Shown here: piece by piece, positions 25,358 to 33,546 of the stretch
How positions within the stretch are numbered: the stretch's first letter is position 1
Layout of the letters: the number at the start of each line of letters is the position of its first letter
Assembly: GCA_015067185.1 (NCBI GenBank)
Contig: SVMZ01000020.1
Coordinates: forward strand, 1-55,203
Direction of reading: 5' to 3'
DNA from: Oscillospiraceae bacterium
GTDB lineage: Bacteria; Bacillota; Clostridia; Oscillospirales; Ruminococcaceae
DNA length: 55,203 nucleotides
The notes under the pieces: model-generated
Seen by the model: the letters and a program-made list of their open reading frames with translations, nothing else
What the model was told of the DNA's origin: nothing
Databases searched by the model: none
Made by a program: the position numbers and the translations under genes

Positions 25358-27464
25358 TCTGTTCCATCCTTTTGGCAAGCTCGATAAATTCTGCCCGAAC
25401 ATCTTTATGCATTTCGTTGAAGCGTACGCTATAACCGCCTTTCCGAACTATCACAAAGGGATAATCCTCGGGGTTACTATGTGCCTTCTCAAGCAACTCG
25501 ACATCAATGCTGTTGACCTGAAGCTGTAATCCTCCAAGCTGAAAATAGGTGCGGATCAGCGCCTTTATTTTATCCCTTGATTCTTTCGTTTTAAACCACA
25601 CTTTGTCAAAATACAAATCAATAGGCTGACCGCCTGAAAATTCGGTTTGGTCAAAAGCTGCAGCTGATAAAACGTGACTTGTATGTTCTGTTTTTTGCAA
25701 TAAATTTGAAGGATTTGCATTTTTATTAACAGGCTGCCCTTCTTTTCTGCCGTCAAGCGTCGCATAAAGACCAGCACCGTAGCCGACATTTACATCAATA
25801 GTATGTAGCGAAGGAATAAATAAACGATTATCATGACAAGCCTTTTTACAGGCCCTGGATACCATTTTACATATTTGCTTAAAAATTGCATTAACACCCG
25901 AATCGTTCATTCCATATTTTTTGCACTTGGATATATCCGACAGCAATTTTTCGCAACCTTCATAATTCATTTTAGCCGCTGTGATAATCTCATCAAGGGT
26001 GTATTTTTTATTCTCAAATACTAATTCTTTTATAGCTACCAATGCGTCACAAGTGTTTACAAGTCCCATTGTTTCTACGGTAACAGTATTATATGTTGCA
26101 CCGGTTGCCCTATCACAATGATTTTTAATGCAACCTTCGGTTATTGCAGAAAGCAGCGGGTCAGGATCATTAGCCTCTTGTTCTAAAGCCACCGTCTCAT
26201 ATAAATTAGCACAAAGAGATATTAATTCTGAAAAATAGACGGTATATTGCCGCAACAATTCCTCAAAATCGTTTATTTCTGTGGGGCGGGTTGTAAGTTC
26301 AAAATCCAAACTGCTGTTGAGCGGTTTTCCGTGATTAACCGCAAGTTCTAACGGCAAATGAGAATTAAATTTAATTCCCCACATATCAGCAAATTCCCGC
26401 CCTGCAAGAATAAGTCCCATACAACTGTTAGCAGAAAAATCAACAGCCTCGCTTTCCGGTACTCCTCTGCCCATAACTGCTTTACGACAGGGAATCTCAG
26501 CATAAAAAGTAGGCTGACCTATTTTAAACAAATCGAAATCAATGAGTGAATCAAAAACATCTTCGGGCATATTGGGGGTTACACGCACAGCAAATATAGG
26601 AGCACGTAGTAACATTTCTTTTTCAACCTCAATTAAGACCTTTGAAAGGTCGTTGAACATATCCTGCCCCTTGGCATCCATTCCACCGATATTCATAGCG
26701 CAGGCACCGTCACTGTAGGAATCAAGAAGCATAAATAGATTCTTAAGTATTTTTTTAACCTCTTCTTTCGTGCCGCCGTCCGCTATATGTTTTTTATAAA
26801 ACGGATATAGATACTGGTCAATTCGTCCTATGGAAATGCTTGCCCAAATCATTTCGGCCATGGGAATAAGCGCGTGCATTATCCAAACCGATTGTACTGC
26901 TTCAAGAAAGTTTTTTGCGCCTTGACGTGGTACACGGCAAAGTGCAGAGTATATCCTCTCAAATCGGCTCTTCTGTTCGGGTTTTTCCACCTTCCTTGCT
27001 TTTTCATACGCTATATTGGCAAAGCGCTCAGCAAATTTACAAGCCGCATCCAAGCTAATTTTCATAGAAACAAGGCACTCGTTATCAGGCTTCTTACAAA
27101 GCTCTTCATCCACAAGGGTAATATAATGTTCCAAACCATTTTTCACAATTGTTTCATAGTCAATGCAAGTGTGGGCAGGAGTAAAATTAATTTCACATTT
27201 TAACTCATTTTGCATTTTTTCTCTTATATGCTTTTGTTCCTTACTAAGCATATGAATATATGAAAAATATCTGGTCTCTAAATCAGATGTCTTATCATAG
27301 TCTTCATAGCCATGCCACCCTGCAATATAATCGGTATCTTTGATTTTTAGAGGAATATTCTCTGTTATGTACTTAAACAACATAGCCTGACGAATATAAG
27401 GAGAATAACCCTTCAATTCTTCAAAATATTTGTTTCTTATGTCGTCAATAATATCGTAATACAT
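25350..27464 (-). CDS. Glycyl radical enzyme 2 (PFL family, atypical active-site loop without Glu)
   Basis: 704-residue GRE. The glycyl loop is intact (VRKGGYSVRF, Gly677). The thiyl-loop Cys aligns with GRE1 through the shared GVPEsEA block and reads SANSCMGLILAGRE with Cys348. Position Cys+2 is Gly350 instead of the Glu that acts as a general base in CxE eliminases, and there is no Cys-Cys as in pyruvate formate-lyase. Its chemistry is therefore unassigned: radical addition, decarboxylation or a new lyase are possible. The ATG at 27464 follows GGAGGG. It lies 18 bases behind the IclR gene and overlaps activase 2, forming a three-gene operon. Confidence 0.9.
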   Translation of the reverse strand: MYYDIIDDIRNKYFEELKGYSPYIRQAMLFKYITENIPLKIKDTDYIAGWHGYEDYDKTSDLETRYFSYIHMLSKEQKHIREKMQNELKCEINFTPAHTCIDYETIVKNGLEHYITLVDEELCKKPDNECLVSMKISLDAACKFAERFANIAYEKARKVEKPEQKSRFERIYSALCRVPRQGAKNFLEAVQSVWIMHALIPMAEMIWASISIGRIDQYLYPFYKKHIADGGTKEEVKKILKNLFMLLDSYSDGACAMNIGGMDAKGQDMFNDLSKVLIEVEKEMLLRAPIFAVRVTPNMPEDVFDSLIDFDLFKIGQPTFYAEIPCRKAVMGRGVPESEAVDFSANSCMGLILAGREFADMWGIKFNSHLPLELAVNHGKPLNSSLDFELTTRPTEINDFEELLRQYTVYFSELISLCANLYETVALEQEANDPDPLLSAITEGCIKNHCDRATGATYNTVTVETMGLVNTCDALVAIKELVFENKKYTLDEIITAAKMNYEGCEKLLSDISKCKKYGMNDSGVNAIFKQICKMVSRACKKACHDNRLFIPSLHTIDVNVGYGAGLYATLDGRKEGQPVNKNANPSNLLQKTEHTSHVLSAAAFDQTEFSGGQPIDLYFDKVWFKTKESRDKIKALIRTYFQLGGLQLQVNSIDVELLEKAHSNPEDYPFVIVRKGGYSVRFNEMHKDVRAEFIELAKRMEQNG

Positions 27465-27482
27465 AAGATACCCTCCAATTTA

Positions 27483-28235
27483 TTATTTTGCACCAAGAAT
27501 GAGTGATATTTTCTTTGCAGCAGATAATACATACGGTAAAAATTTTTCTATCATTTCCATACACTCTCCATTCGTGGTAAATGCCGAGCAACCGACTGTT
27601 GCAATTACTTTACCTGAATAATCATATATTGGTGCTGCTGCGCAGGTTATACCGTTTCCGAATTCCTCACAATCGGTAGCATAACCGTTTTTTCGGACAT
27701 TCTCCAGCTCCTGGAGTAATGCGGATTTTTCGGTGATGCTGTTCTTGGTACGTTTTTCTAAAGCTTTCGACGTATATTCCTCAATAAAACTTTTTTCCGC
27801 ATGTGCCAGCAATACTTTACCGGGCGCTGAGCAATAAAGATCATATTCTCCTCCAACTCTGCCGGCGACCCGTACATTTTTTACGCCATCAAAGTGCTGA
27901 AGATATAGAACTTTATCTTCTTTTAATATTCCAAGATATGTACTTTCGCCGGTTTTATTCAGTAAATCGTAAAGAACAGGACTTGCTATCGTATTTAGTG
28001 ACAGTCTGGAAAGCGGTTTTGATACCAATCCGAATAACAAAAGTGTCAAACTATACTTTTGAGCGTTACAATATACCCAACCCTCATTTTCAAGAGTGTT
28101 AAGTATTCTAAACACCATGTTTTTATTAATACCTGTTCCACGACTGATTTCAGAAATACCTATTTCTTGCTCACATTCCGCGAGAAAGGTGATTATTTTT
28201 GTACACGCCTCAACCGCTGGTGCTGAATTGGACAT
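27483..28235 (-). CDS. IclR family regulator of GRE module 2
   Basis: 250-residue regulator. Residues ~25-65 form the IclR winged helix (IGISEISRGTGINKNMVFRI). The C-terminal effector domain is recognised from VRVAGRVGGEYDLYCSAPGK and CAAAPIYDYSGKVIATVGCS. The ATG at 28235 follows GAGGTG; a GTG at 28241 is also in frame. It is first in the IclR-GRE2-activase operon, so it controls its own transcription unit. IclR regulators often sense small organic acids or aromatic or sugar-derived metabolites, which is only a weak hint to the GRE2 substrate. Confidence 0.9.
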   Translation of the reverse strand: MSNSAPAVEACTKIITFLAECEQEIGISEISRGTGINKNMVFRILNTLENEGWVYCNAQKYSLTLLLFGLVSKPLSRLSLNTIASPVLYDLLNKTGESTYLGILKEDKVLYLQHFDGVKNVRVAGRVGGEYDLYCSAPGKVLLAHAEKSFIEEYTSKALEKRTKNSITEKSALLQELENVRKNGYATDCEEFGNGITCAAAPIYDYSGKVIATVGCSAFTTNGECMEMIEKFLPYVLSAAKKISLILGAK

Positions 28236-28274
28236 ACTCACACCTCATCGTTATGTATTTATTATACCGTTATA

Positions 28275-28303
28275 AATATAGCACATAATCTCCTTCCTGT
28301 CAA
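28275..28303 (-). promoter_or_regulatory. Sigma-A promoter of the IclR-GRE2-activase operon
   Basis: On the minus strand, TTGACA (28303-28298) and TATATT (28280-28275) are separated by exactly 17 bases, about 40 bases upstream of the IclR start codon. A TATAAT follows slightly downstream as a possible second -10. Confidence 0.75.
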
Positions 28304-28311
28304 CAGCAACA

Positions 28312-28350
28312 GTGGGGTAATTTGCATCTCGCTTTTTGCTATGTATAATT
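28312..28350 (+). repeat. Terminator-like repeat, copy C (right end of GRE module 2)
   Basis: GTGGGGTAATTTGCATCTCG then CTTTTTGCTATGTATAA aligns with copy B at most positions, and similarity continues through ATGCTGTTCTTTTGTACA. Its hairpin arms have decayed, so it is unlikely to terminate well. All three copies are in the same orientation, spaced about 4.2 and 3.9 kb apart, one at each boundary of the two modules. Confidence 0.6.
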
Positions 28351-28481
28351 TGATGCTGTTCTTTTGTACAAGGGGCAGATACCAGCCCTGAAAACAACGA
28401 TACCCGCTGCGGGAATTACGAATCTATGGTAAAATTGTTCTTTGATTCCTCCATTCACATTCGAGAAGAAATTCTACCACA

Positions 28482-28510
28482 TTGACAGGCTCCTCCCTGG
28501 ATGTTAAAAT
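28482..28510 (+). promoter_or_regulatory. Sigma-A promoter of the DUF2284 gene
   Basis: TTGACA at 28482-28487 and TAAAAT at 28505-28510 with a 17-base spacer, about 50 bases before the start codon at 28563. Confidence 0.75.
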
Positions 28511-28562
28511 ATAGAATATCGAAGAAAACTTTAAATAAAACTGCTTTTTAAGGAGTACCGAC

Positions 28563-29114
28563 ATGGATAAACTGCTGCAGCAAAAAGCAATTGAATTCGG
28601 TGCCTATAGAGTTGGCGTTGTGGACGTAAAGGATATTGTCCTCAATGCTGCATTCCGTAAAATGTGTGAATCCAATGCCTGTGGAAACTACGGCAGAAAT
28701 TACACCTGTCCCCCCGATATTGGCGATATCGATGCACTGATGGAAAAGATAAAAACCTACAATAAGGCCATCGTCTACCAAACAGTGGGGGAGTTGGAGG
28801 ACAGCTACGATTTTGAAGGCATGATGGAAGCCGGCGCCAAACACAGTCTCCTTGTACAGAAGATGTGGGATTTCACTGACGGGATCAAACTTGAAAATGT
28901 CCTGCATCTGGGTGCAGGTGGCTGCAGTCTGTGTCCCGTATGCGGTAAAATAAGCGACACTCCTTGCCGCAATCCGGAACGGGTAATGGCCTCCCTGGAA
29001 GCCCACGGAATTAATGTATCCAAACTGGCTGAGCAGGCGGGAATGAAATATATTAACGGTCAGAATACCGTGACCTATTTTGGCGTTGTGTTGATTACCT
29101 TTTCTAAAAAGTAA
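28563..29114 (+). CDS. DUF2284 cysteine-rich metal-binding protein
   Basis: 183-residue cytoplasmic protein. The DUF2284 hallmarks are CGNYGRNYTCPPDIG near residues 40-54 and a C-terminal GGCSLCPVCG with a further Cys in TPCRNP. Together these supply enough cysteines for one or two iron-sulfur clusters or zinc sites. The ATG at 28563 has AAGGAG upstream and its own promoter. Function is unknown; such proteins are common in anaerobes. Despite lying next to the GRE modules, its composition and separate promoter suggest it belongs to the host chromosome. Confidence 0.85.
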   Translation: MDKLLQQKAIEFGAYRVGVVDVKDIVLNAAFRKMCESNACGNYGRNYTCPPDIGDIDALMEKIKTYNKAIVYQTVGELEDSYDFEGMMEAGAKHSLLVQKMWDFTDGIKLENVLHLGAGGCSLCPVCGKISDTPCRNPERVMASLEAHGINVSKLAEQAGMKYINGQNTVTYFGVVLITFSKK

Positions 29115-29149
29115 TCATTCAAACAAACCATAACCTTTTTACCCGACAA

Positions 29150-29183
29150 AAGCCCTCATTCCCAAAAGAGAATGAGGGCTTTA
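29150..29183. terminator. Bidirectional terminator between DUF2284 and malic enzyme genes
   Basis: AAAGCCCTCATTC (29150-29162) pairs perfectly with GAATGAGGGCTTT (29171-29183). It sits between converging stop codons. Confidence 0.9.
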
Positions 29184-29217
29184 CCAATTCACATCTACAT
29201 TATACCGACTTTTCAAA

Positions 29218-30393
29218 TTAGACCCTTGCCACACCGCTCTTACGAGCTGCATCGGCTACGGCAGCAGCAACAGCCGGACCGACACGTTCATCAAAGGCAG
29301 CAGGAATAATGTAATCCTCTGTGAGCTCGTCGTCAGAAATCAAAGATGCAAGTGCTTCGGCTGCGGCCACCTTCATCTCCTCATTGATTTCAGAAGCTCT
29401 TACGTCGAAGGTTCCGCGGAAGATACCGGGAAACGCCAGAACATTATTGATCTGATTGGGGAAATCGCTGCGGCCTGTGGAGACAACACGCGCACCGCCC
29501 GCTTTGGCTTCATCGGGATAAATCTCAGGGATTGGGTTTGCACAGGCAAAAATGATCGCATCCCGGTTCATGGTTTCAACCATCTCTCTGGTCACGGTTC
29601 CGGGTGCAGAAACTCCGATAAACACATCTGCCCCGACGAGAGCATCCGCCAGAGAACCACTCTTCTTTTCAAGGTTTGTAACCTGCGCAATCTCTTCTTT
29701 GATCCAGTTCAGTCCGTCACGACCCGCATAGATCATCCCTTTGCGGTCACACATAGTGATATCGGTATAACCTGCACTGAGCAGCAGTTTGACAATAGCA
29801 ATTGCTGCTGCACCGGCGCCGCTGGTAACAATTTTAACATCCTTGCCTTTACCAACCAGTTTCAGTGCATTGGTGAGACCGGCCAGGGTAATAACAGCTG
29901 TGCCGTGCTGATCGTCATGGAAGATGGGAATATCACATTTCTCTTTCAGTTTACGTTCGATCTCAAAACAGCGGGGTGCTGCGATATCCTCCAGATTGAT
30001 GCCGCCAAAGGAACCGGAAATGAGATATACCGCATTGACAAACTCATCGACATCCTGTGTTTTCACACAGAGGGGAAATGCATCCACATCGCCAAAGCTC
30101 TTGAAAAGTGCACATTTGCCCTCCATCACCGGCATACCTGCCTCGGGGCCAATATCTCCCAAACCAAGAACTGCGCTGCCGTCGGTGATAACCGCACAGA
30201 GATTATGCCGTCTGGTAAGGTCATAGGACTTATTGATATCTTTCTGAATTTCCAGGCAGGGTTCCGCCACACCGGGAGTATAGGCAAGGGCCAGATCTTC
30301 ATTGCTTTTACAAGGTACTCTGCAGTTAACTTCAATTTTGCCTTTCCACTGCTCATGAAGTTTTAATGATTCTTTTGCGTAATCCACATTCAA
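29218..30393 (-). CDS. NAD(P)-dependent malic enzyme
   Basis: 391-residue short bacterial malic enzyme catalysing oxidative decarboxylation of malate to pyruvate. Family blocks: AYTPGVAEPCLEI near residue 37, ITDGSAVLGLGDIGPEAGMP (substrate and metal region), IFHDDQHGTAVITLAGL (metal-binding Asp), and a Rossmann glycine-rich VTSGAGAAAIAIVKLL. Length matches the single-domain form without a phosphotransacetylase tail. The ATG at 30393 has AAAAGGAG upstream. It is monocistronic, with a terminator on the 3' side. Cofactor preference (NAD or NADP) cannot be read safely. Confidence 0.93.
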   Translation of the reverse strand: MNVDYAKESLKLHEQWKGKIEVNCRVPCKSNEDLALAYTPGVAEPCLEIQKDINKSYDLTRRHNLCAVITDGSAVLGLGDIGPEAGMPVMEGKCALFKSFGDVDAFPLCVKTQDVDEFVNAVYLISGSFGGINLEDIAAPRCFEIERKLKEKCDIPIFHDDQHGTAVITLAGLTNALKLVGKGKDVKIVTSGAGAAAIAIVKLLLSAGYTDITMCDRKGMIYAGRDGLNWIKEEIAQVTNLEKKSGSLADALVGADVFIGVSAPGTVTREMVETMNRDAIIFACANPIPEIYPDEAKAGGARVVSTGRSDFPNQINNVLAFPGIFRGTFDVRASEINEEMKVAAAEALASLISDDELTEDYIIPAAFDERVGPAVAAAVADAARKSGVARV

Positions 30394-30950
30394 TACTCCT
30401 TTTCGTGAGGTTTTATCAATATTATTTTACCAAAACCCTCTCTTTATTTCAATGCAGAAAACCTTGCGTACATAAAGAAATACCCTTTCGAAAAAAGCAC
30501 AGATTTAGCCAAATGGCTTTTCTTTGACATAATTTGGACATTCAAGAGAAAAACAGCAGTCAAATCCGTGCGGTACAACACGCTTTCCGTATTCTTCTAA
30601 GACATTCCGTTTCCCTGAGTAAACAAAACACCTTGTTTAACTCAAAGTAAACCATGTGCTCTGTTCCATATATTATGTTGTTTATCTTACCGATATTCGC
30701 CGATCGTCTCAATCAATGCTTCTATATTGGCGAAAGGAAACCTATTGCCTGTCTCTCACACATTTGATAAATCATCCTATTGAATTCCACATTTTTCCGC
30801 TTTGCTCCTATCCACTTTCTCCTTAATTGCTCGTTCTCTTTACCTTATGTACACTTTTTTTACTTCTTTGCCCTGTCTCATTGCTTTCTCTCTTTTTTCA
30901 TGCTATCATTCCGATAGTATCCCCATTTTTATTACCGGAGAGAGAATGAT
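30394..30950. other. 557-base intergenic region between divergent genes
   Basis: Separates the malic enzyme (leftward) from the FAD oxidoreductase (rightward) and must hold both promoters. I see a small inverted repeat (CTATC-ATTCC-GATAG at ~30904-30918) just before the oxidoreductase ribosome site and a TTCGCC/GGCGAA pair near 30700-30735. No RNA gene, riboswitch core or small ORF is convincing. Confidence 0.5.
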
Positions 30951-32261
30951 ATGAAACTCAGCATAAAAGAAAACGAAACCCTGTATGATGTCATTATCTG
31001 CGGAGGTGGTCCCTCTGGATGCGCTGCTGCCGCTGCCGCTGCAAGACTTGGCGCAAAAACACTGTTGCTGGAAGCACAATCCATGCTGGGAGGCATGCAG
31101 ACAGCCGGTCTCGTCACCTGTTTCGCCCCCTTCGGCGACGGTGAGAAAAGCATTTCCCGCGGTATTGCAGATGAGGTGAGACGTCGCAGCAATCTGGCCG
31201 CCATGGACACAAAGGAGGAGGATATCGGCTGGGTTACCGCCTCTCCCGAGGATAATAAGCTCATCTATGACGATCTTGTCGCTTCCTCCGGCGCCGAAAT
31301 TCTCTTTCGGACCACTGTCTGTGCTGTTGAACGTGAAGGCAGCCGTATTACCGGAATCATCACCTCCGGTAAAGATGGGCTCACCGCTTACAGAGCCAAA
31401 ACCTTTATTGACTGCACCGGTGATGCGGATCTCTGCTTCTTTGCCGGGTTGGAGTTCGAAAAGGGAGATACCGACGGTTCTTTACAGGCTGCTACCCTCT
31501 GCTTTATTATAACCGGTATCAATCCGGATGCCTATGCCAAACTCACCATGTACGGCGGTTCTGAAAAATCCCCCATCCACCGCATTTTAAGCTCCGGAAA
31601 ATGGCCGCTGATCAAAGACGGACATTTCCTTGTAGATGTTCTGGCTCCGGGAACCATCGGATTCAATGCAGGCCACCTGTGGGATTCCGACGGAACCGAT
31701 CCGGTACAGTTTACCAAATCCATGCTGCTGGGCAGAAAGCTGGCAAGAGAATTCCGTGATGCCCTTGCCGAACTGGAATCGGAAGCCTTTGGGGAATCCT
31801 ATCTGGTGCTCACCGCACCCACGTTGGGAGTCCGCGAAACCAGACGGATCCGGGGAGAATATACCCTTACCCTGGATGATTATATTGCCCGCCGCACTTT
31901 CGGTGACGAAATTGCCCGCAACTGCTATTTTATCGATCTGCATTCCTCCGATCCAACCGCTGATTCGCACACGGAAGATGCCAAATACGCACACTGCCAG
32001 TATCAACCCGGTGAAAGTCACGGCATTCCTTACCGCTGTCTGATTCCTCAGGGAATGGATAACCTGCTGGTTGCAGGCCGAAGCATCTCCTGTGACCGCG
32101 CCGTTATGGGCAGCATACGCGTCATGCCCAACTGCCTCACCACAGGTGAAGCCGCCGGTACTGCTGCCGCCCTTGCCGTGCAGCAGGGCACCGATACAAA
32201 ACACCTCGATATTTCTCTGTTAAGAAATACGCTCCGCCAAAACGGAGCCTATTTCCTTTAA
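30951..32261 (+). CDS. FAD-dependent oxidoreductase (FAD_oxidored family)
   Basis: 436-residue flavoprotein. The N-terminal dinucleotide fold is YDVIICGGGPSGCAAAAAAA (residues ~12-31) with the acidic end of strand 2 at LLLEAQSMLGG. The C-terminal flavin motif is DNLLVAGRSISCDRAVMGS followed by TTGEAAGTAAALAV, typical of the FAD_oxidored group. No signal peptide or membrane segment. The ATG at 30951 follows CGGAGAGAG. The substrate is unknown; relatives are annotated only as oxidoreductases. A strong hairpin terminator follows at 32281. Confidence 0.85.
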   Translation: MKLSIKENETLYDVIICGGGPSGCAAAAAAARLGAKTLLLEAQSMLGGMQTAGLVTCFAPFGDGEKSISRGIADEVRRRSNLAAMDTKEEDIGWVTASPEDNKLIYDDLVASSGAEILFRTTVCAVEREGSRITGIITSGKDGLTAYRAKTFIDCTGDADLCFFAGLEFEKGDTDGSLQAATLCFIITGINPDAYAKLTMYGGSEKSPIHRILSSGKWPLIKDGHFLVDVLAPGTIGFNAGHLWDSDGTDPVQFTKSMLLGRKLAREFRDALAELESEAFGESYLVLTAPTLGVRETRRIRGEYTLTLDDYIARRTFGDEIARNCYFIDLHSSDPTADSHTEDAKYAHCQYQPGESHGIPYRCLIPQGMDNLLVAGRSISCDRAVMGSIRVMPNCLTTGEAAGTAAALAVQQGTDTKHLDISLLRNTLRQNGAYFL

Positions 32262-32280
32262 TCTTTTCTCCTGACACACA

Positions 32281-32311
32281 AATATGACCGGGCTTCCCGC
32301 CCGGTCATATT
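32281..32311 (+). terminator. Hairpin after the FAD oxidoreductase
   Basis: AATATGACCGGGC and GCCCGGTCATATT form a perfect 13-bp stem with a 5-base loop. The T-tail is weak (GACTTTATG), so termination may be partial. Confidence 0.7.
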
Positions 32312-32368
32312 GACTTTATGCTCCGCTTCATCTATAATAATTACATCTTAAACATGGTGGTGTAAATT

Positions 32369-33238
32369 ATGCGTTACAACGAACAGGAATGGACGATAGG
32401 TTACGATATATCGGGCCAGAATAGCTTTGGCTGCTCTGCTGCCAGCTTTGCAGGCAGCAATGTGTGGAATATTACCCCAAAAGGTATTGTTATCTGCGGT
32501 AAATATGAAGAGACTCTTGAAGAAGCCCGCCAACTTGCACAAGAGGCCTTTGCTCCCGATGCCGTAATCGCCTTTTACAGCCGCAACAACGGGATTGAAA
32601 AACACCTTGCTGCAGTTTCTGCGCTTTTTTCCGGTGTTCCCTTCTGCGGCGGCGGTGCCGCACCTGCCGCATCCGGTGAAGCTGAGCTCTACCCCTCCGG
32701 CGAAGATGTGACCATGTTGTTTATCCGGGATGACCGCTATTCCTTTACCCATTATTACCGTGATCTTCACGATATCTCCGAAGCTTTTATCTCCCTCGAA
32801 ACCTCCGACAGCCGCACCATTCTCTCCATCACCGATGGCGGTCGTACCTGTCCCGCTGCCGAATGGCTTGATGCACTTAAAAACAAACATGCTTTCCGCG
32901 CCGAAAGCTTTGAAAACGTCACCCTGACCACAGCCGAAGGTTACAACCTCCACCTCTCCGGCGACGGCAGCAGCACCCTCAACACCGGTTCCGATATTCC
33001 CGTAACCGGTCAGGTGCACGTCGGTCTGATCACCGATGCCGAGGCACAGCAGCGCATCAACGCTTTCCTCACCACCGAGGGTGACCTTGTCTTTGGCTGT
33101 GCCGGACTTCGCAGTATGACCACCAGTATCGAAACCGCTAACACCTGCGGTTTCCTCCATGGCGAGATCATGACACTGAACGGAGAACCTCATTTCGGCA
33201 ACCTGATGATGTCGGCATTGCGGGCTTCCGCAAAATAA
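32369..33238 (+). CDS. FIST-domain-like sensory protein
   Basis: 289-residue soluble protein. The middle segment FSGVPFCGGGAAPAASGEAE resembles the FIST N-domain glycine-rich strand. The C-terminal VFGCAGLRSM and CGFLHGEIMTLNGEPHFGN resemble the FIST C-domain (Cys-x-Gly-Arg and GE-I blocks). FIST modules bind small ligands and usually feed signal transduction; here there is no attached kinase or cyclase domain. GGTGG lies about eight bases before the ATG. A terminator follows at 33262. Family call is by motif only, so moderate confidence. Confidence 0.55.
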   Translation: MRYNEQEWTIGYDISGQNSFGCSAASFAGSNVWNITPKGIVICGKYEETLEEARQLAQEAFAPDAVIAFYSRNNGIEKHLAAVSALFSGVPFCGGGAAPAASGEAELYPSGEDVTMLFIRDDRYSFTHYYRDLHDISEAFISLETSDSRTILSITDGGRTCPAAEWLDALKNKHAFRAESFENVTLTTAEGYNLHLSGDGSSTLNTGSDIPVTGQVHVGLITDAEAQQRINAFLTTEGDLVFGCAGLRSMTTSIETANTCGFLHGEIMTLNGEPHFGNLMMSALRASAK

Positions 33239-33261
33239 AAATACACTGCTATACTGCAGAT

Positions 33262-33295
33262 AAAAACCGTGCCCCATTGACGGACACGGTTTTTT
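33262..33295 (+). terminator. Rho-independent terminator after the FIST-like gene
   Basis: AAAAACCGTG (33262-33271) pairs with CACGGTTTTT (33285-33294) and is followed directly by more T. Confidence 0.85.
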
Positions 33296-33373
33296 CATCT
33301 CAAAATCAATATCCCGCTCTTCTCTCCTCAACACTGACGGGAATAACAGCAGGTATTTCTCAATCGTCTGCAG

Positions 33374-33389
33374 GATAATTGCAATTATC
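33374..33389. repeat. Perfect 16-bp palindrome in an intergenic region
   Basis: GATAATTGCAATTATC reads the same on both strands. It lies in the 308-base gap (33239-33546) between the FIST-like terminator and the 3' end of the SHMT-like gene, where I see no other feature. Palindromes of this kind can be operators, but no promoter is evident next to it. Confidence 0.5.
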
Positions 33390-33546
33390 TTAAAGGTAAG
33401 CACCGTCTCTTGGGTAAATATCATAACCTGTTTGTGCACAGCAGATTTTCTCTCTTATTGTTCGCCGTTTTTGCATCTTACGGGTATGATCTGCTCATCC
33501 CTTTGCTCTGTTAATTATGGATTTTTTGATGCATAATGCCTTTCGG

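Larger units (their letters stand above)
28236..28562. other. Intergenic region at the right edge of the islet
   Basis: About 330 bases holding the IclR promoter, repeat copy C and the DUF2284 promoter. The stretch 28351-28480 contains no gene I can support. Base composition returns to that of the host chromosome here. Confidence 0.6.

Noticed and set aside
20252-28350. Considered a bacterial microcompartment locus around the GREs
   Set aside because: No shell protein, encapsulation peptide or aldehyde/alcohol dehydrogenase is present in the islet.
30394-30950. Searched for a riboswitch or T-box in the long gap before the FAD oxidoreductase
   Set aside because: No recognisable aptamer core, T-box sequence or paired terminator/antiterminator was found by eye.
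32348-33439. 363-residue minus-strand open frame opposite the FIST-like gene
   Set aside because: Gly-rich antisense shadow. It also crosses the terminator at 33262-33295.
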